Shown here one piece after another: positions 61,708 through 64,000 of a DNA stretch of 64,000 nucleotides; the stretch's first letter is position 1, and each line of letters opens with the position of its first letter. Location of the stretch: NCBI GenBank assembly GCA_002840535.1, contig PHBH01000023.1, positions 1 to 64,000 of the forward strand, in the 5' to 3' direction. Source of the DNA: Deltaproteobacteria bacterium HGW-Deltaproteobacteria-15 (lineage in GTDB: Bacteria; Desulfobacterota; DSM-4660; Desulfatiglandales; HGW-15). A program made the translations under genes and the position numbers. Under the pieces are notes generated by a model. It worked only from the letters and a program-made list of their open reading frames with translations, did not search any database and was not told the origin of the DNA.

Positions 61708-63008
61708 GTTCGGTTCTCGTAGGAACACTCGGCATTCTGCTTCTGTTCCTGCTCCTGGCCATGCGGATGCAGATTGGCTTCGCCTTTGCCACGGTGGGAT
61801 TTCTGGGATTCGCCGTACTGGGCGCATGGAAACCCAGTTTTTCACTCATGGGCCTGGAGCCGTTCAAAATCGGCGGTTCCTATGGACTGACGGTCATTCC
61901 CCTTTTCGTGCTCATGGGCCAGTTTGCCAATTATTCCAATATGGGTGCGGAGGCGTATCGAACCGCACACCGTTGGGTCGGATCCCTTCCCGGCGGACTT
62001 GCCATGGCGACTATCGTGGCCAGCGGTTGTTTCGCTGCCATTTCCGGCTCTTCCCTTGCTTCGGCCGCGACGCTGGGCATGGTCGCAATCCCTGAAATGA
62101 AACGGTTCAAGTACAGCGATGCACTGGCCACCGGGTGCGTTGCAGCAGGAGGGACGCTCGGCATCCTGATCCCGCCCAGCACGGTCATGATCATTTATGG
62201 GATTCTGACCGAGCAGCCGATTGGAACCCTTTTCATTGCCGGTGTTCTCCCCGGCGTCATCCTCACACTCTTGTTCATGATAACCATCTATGTTCAGGCC
62301 AGAATGAGACCCGAGATCGGCCCCCCGGGTCCCAGGTGCTCTTTCAGAGAAAAGCTCTATTCTCTGAAAGAGCCATGGGGCATCATCCTTCTTTTTCTCA
62401 TCGTGATCGGAGGTTTGTATACAGGGTGGTTCACGCCTACCGAGGCGGCGGGCGTCGGGGCCTTCGGCGCGTTTGTCATCATGTTTGTCAAACGAAGGCT
62501 CACCTGGGAAGTGCTCAAGAACTCACTGGCCCAGACGACCCGGACCACGGCCATGGTGTTCCTGATTCTGATCGGCGCCCACATTTTCGGTTATTTCCTG
62601 ACCCTCACGCAGATCCCGCATCAGCTCTCCACCCTTGCCGTCGAGGCAGGCCTCAACTGTTACATCATCATGTCTCTTCTCGTGGTCGCCTACATGATTC
62701 TGGGCTGCATTATGGAAGGTCTCGCCATCATGGTGCTGACCATCCCTATCGTTTATCCCATGATTCTGGGGTTGGGCTTCGATCCCATCTGGTTCGGAAT
62801 CATGATCACCCTTGTTATGGAAATGAGCCTGATCACCCCGCCCATCGGCGTGAACGTGTTCATCATCAGTGGCCTGGTGAAGGATGTCCCCATGTACACC
62901 ATTTTCCGGGGCACGGTTCCTTTCTTTCTCACCATGGTTTTTTTCGCCATCATCCTGATAATCTTCCCCGATATGGCCCTGTTCCTGCCTAGTGCCATGG
63001 GGAGATAG
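61704..63008 (+). CDS. TRAP transporter large permease, DctM
   Basis: A 434-residue sodium-coupled permease with about 12 helices. The family signatures are GCFAAISGSSLASAATLG, GTLGILIPPSTVMIIYGILT, GWFTPTEAAGVGAFGAF and MEMSLITPPIGVNVFIISGL. With DctP and DctQ it makes a complete importer, directly downstream of the RdhA-like and GntR genes. It is coupled to dctQ. Transcription probably ends in the inverted-repeat region that follows. Confidence 0.95.
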   Translation: MSSVLVGTLGILLLFLLLAMRMQIGFAFATVGFLGFAVLGAWKPSFSLMGLEPFKIGGSYGLTVIPLFVLMGQFANYSNMGAEAYRTAHRWVGSLPGGLAMATIVASGCFAAISGSSLASAATLGMVAIPEMKRFKYSDALATGCVAAGGTLGILIPPSTVMIIYGILTEQPIGTLFIAGVLPGVILTLLFMITIYVQARMRPEIGPPGPRCSFREKLYSLKEPWGIILLFLIVIGGLYTGWFTPTEAAGVGAFGAFVIMFVKRRLTWEVLKNSLAQTTRTTAMVFLILIGAHIFGYFLTLTQIPHQLSTLAVEAGLNCYIIMSLLVVAYMILGCIMEGLAIMVLTIPIVYPMILGLGFDPIWFGIMITLVMEMSLITPPIGVNVFIISGLVKDVPMYTIFRGTVPFFLTMVFFAIILIIFPDMALFLPSAMGR

Positions 63009-63110
63009 GGAACGAATCACGGCTGTATTACGCCTTATGGGGAGGTATTCCCCGCCGCCCCCTTCCTCTTATTCTCCTTCCTTGCCTCGACCACGCTTCC
63101 GAACTTTGTA

Positions 63111-63381
63111 GTTATTGAGGGGAGCATGAAATAGTTTGCTTTTTGGGGTGATCTGACGAAGGGCCATGGGGTTTTTCTTAAGTGACATAGGCGGGAGGCC
63201 TTCGTCTTTTCATGACTTGTCAGCGGGGGAAGCCCCACCCCCGAGTGCTCTTTCGAGGGGAGTGGGGAGGGGGCAAGATTCCCCCGGGGGCAAGTCATTG
63301 GAAAAGACCAGGCCGGGAGACTGGGAACGAAAGGAAAACCCCATGGCCCCATGGAAACTATTTCATGCTCCCCTCAATAAC
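63111..63381. mobile_element. 271-bp near-palindromic MITE-like element
   Basis: Perfect 27-base terminal inverted repeats (63111-63137 and 63355-63381) bound the block, starting GTTATTGAGGGGAGCATGAA and ending with its complement. Inner segments also pair: GGGCCATGGGG with CCCCATGGCCC, and GTCTTTTCATGACTTG with CAAGTCATTGGAAAAGAC. The whole block can thus fold as one long hairpin with a G/C-rich tip. Both ends are flanked by the triplet gta (63108-63110, 63382-63384), a possible 3-bp target duplication. There is no transposase inside; the remaining bases of the 427-base gap show no gene. Alternatives are a strong bidirectional terminator or a REP-type repeat. Confidence 0.65.
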
Positions 63382-63435
63382 GTAAGAAAGGTTACAATGA
63401 AAGCGGCTAGCTAGGAAAGGATATCGGAGGGTACC

Positions 63436-64000
63436 ATGATTGCGTGGGAGCTACTCGACCGTGCACGAGTGCCGGGAAGCAATACCGAGATCTGCCTTTT
63501 CAAGAGGGACCGGGAGTTTTCGATCCGCACGAACGGACGCGAGCTCATGAACAGCAGACTGCACGGCTCGGAGGAGGCTCTCTCCGAACTGGCATGTGCA
63601 CGGATTGCCGACCGCCCTAAGGCCCGGGTTTTGATTGGCGGCCTTGGAATGGGGTTTACCTTGGCCGCTGCACTCAAAAGACTCGGGCCCGAATGCCGTG
63701 TGGAGGTGGCCGAGCTGGCGCCGCAGGTGGTGGCATGGAACCAGGGACCTCTCGCTCACCTGGCCGGCCGGCCGCTTTCTGACAAGCGGGTCACTGTCTT
63801 CGAAAAAGATGTGGTAGTACTCCTCAAGGAGGGGCGCACAGTTTATGATGCCATCCTGTTGGATGTAGATAACGGCCCGGATGGACTTTCGAGCGAGGGG
63901 AACGGCTGGCTCTATTCGCGGCCAGGGCTTGCGGCTGCTTTTGCGGCCCTGCGGAACGGGGGCATCCTGGCCGTATGGTCTGCCGGCCCGGATAAGGCTT
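63436..64000 (+). CDS. Spermidine synthase-like SAM-dependent protein (partial, cut by window end)
   Basis: The first 188 residues are in the window; the frame is open to base 64000. It has the fold of spermidine synthase: ICLFKRDREFSIRTNGRELM, NSRLHGSEEALSEL, the SAM/dcSAM loop VLIGGLGMGFTLAAAL, the acidic end VEVAELAPQVVAWN and YDAILLDVDNGPDG. Many such short proteins in anaerobes are annotated as spermidine synthase without proof, and MnmC-like methyltransferases are close. GGAGGG precedes the ATG at 63436. Confidence 0.82.
   Translation, partial: MIAWELLDRARVPGSNTEICLFKRDREFSIRTNGRELMNSRLHGSEEALSELACARIADRPKARVLIGGLGMGFTLAAALKRLGPECRVEVAELAPQVVAWNQGPLAHLAGRPLSDKRVTVFEKDVVVLLKEGRTVYDAILLDVDNGPDGLSSEGNGWLYSRPGLAAAFAALRNGGILAVWSAGPDKA

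Overview
The window is a bacterial chromosome segment with dense genes, short overlaps and Shine-Dalgarno starts. No rRNA, tRNA, CRISPR array or transposase is visible. The gene content points to an anaerobic Desulfobacterota (old Deltaproteobacteria) of the Syntrophobacter/Desulfatiglans kind: a MetV-type protein with polyferredoxins, a selenocysteine thioredoxin, TRAP transport, reductive-dehalogenase-like corrinoid/Fe-S proteins, an acyl-CoA carboxyltransferase and Fe superoxide dismutase. This placement is inferred from gene content, not from a phylogenetic marker.

Bases 1-15.9 kb are mixed housekeeping and stress genes. They include an alpha/beta-hydrolase-OsmC fusion, a CYTH phosphatase, a lipoprotein SppA protease and a PadR-controlled membrane iron-sulfur flavoprotein fused to an SCP2 domain. 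They also include a 7TM-HD (PgpH-like) phosphodiesterase, SodB, endonuclease IV, a PRC-barrel protein, the selenoprotein thioredoxin, the carboxyltransferase, a large unrecognised 752-aa protein and a PilZ protein. At 16.4-18.0 kb a four-cluster ferredoxin, a second ferredoxin and a MetV-like protein form a compact operon behind a strong promoter with several palindromes.

Bases 18.3-46.1 kb are an exopolysaccharide locus. A CsgD-like regulator is followed by chain-length, ATPase, BY-kinase-like and export proteins, UDP-glucose dehydrogenase, a priming sugar transferase and an O-antigen-type polymerase. After these come an asparagine-synthase-like amidotransferase, a flippase, four further glycosyltransferases, heparinase and polysaccharide-lyase-like proteins, a GDP-mannose 3,5-epimerase-like enzyme, two BioF2/CelD-type acyltransferases and a deacetylase. 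Several proteins resemble exosortase-associated EPS systems, but no exosortase or PEP-CTERM protein is visible. The sugar enzymes suggest a uronate-containing, possibly L-galactose-containing, polymer.

Bases 46.5-54.9 kb hold a secreted FN3/BACON protein, a PEBP-like protein, PEP carboxykinase, an MFS exporter, a metallo-beta-lactamase-fold hydrolase, a repeat-rich secreted protein, a long SppA and a small lipoprotein. Bases 55.1-63.0 kb look like one functional island: two tandem cytoplasmic RdhA-like proteins, a FadR-type GntR regulator, a membrane-anchored RdhA-like protein and a complete TRAP transporter. A 271-bp near-palindromic MITE-like element follows, then the start of a spermidine-synthase-like methyltransferase gene cut by the window end.

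The two points most worth attention are the in-frame UGA/SECIS thioredoxin at 10974-11546, which ordinary gene calling truncates, and the RdhA-GntR-TRAP island.
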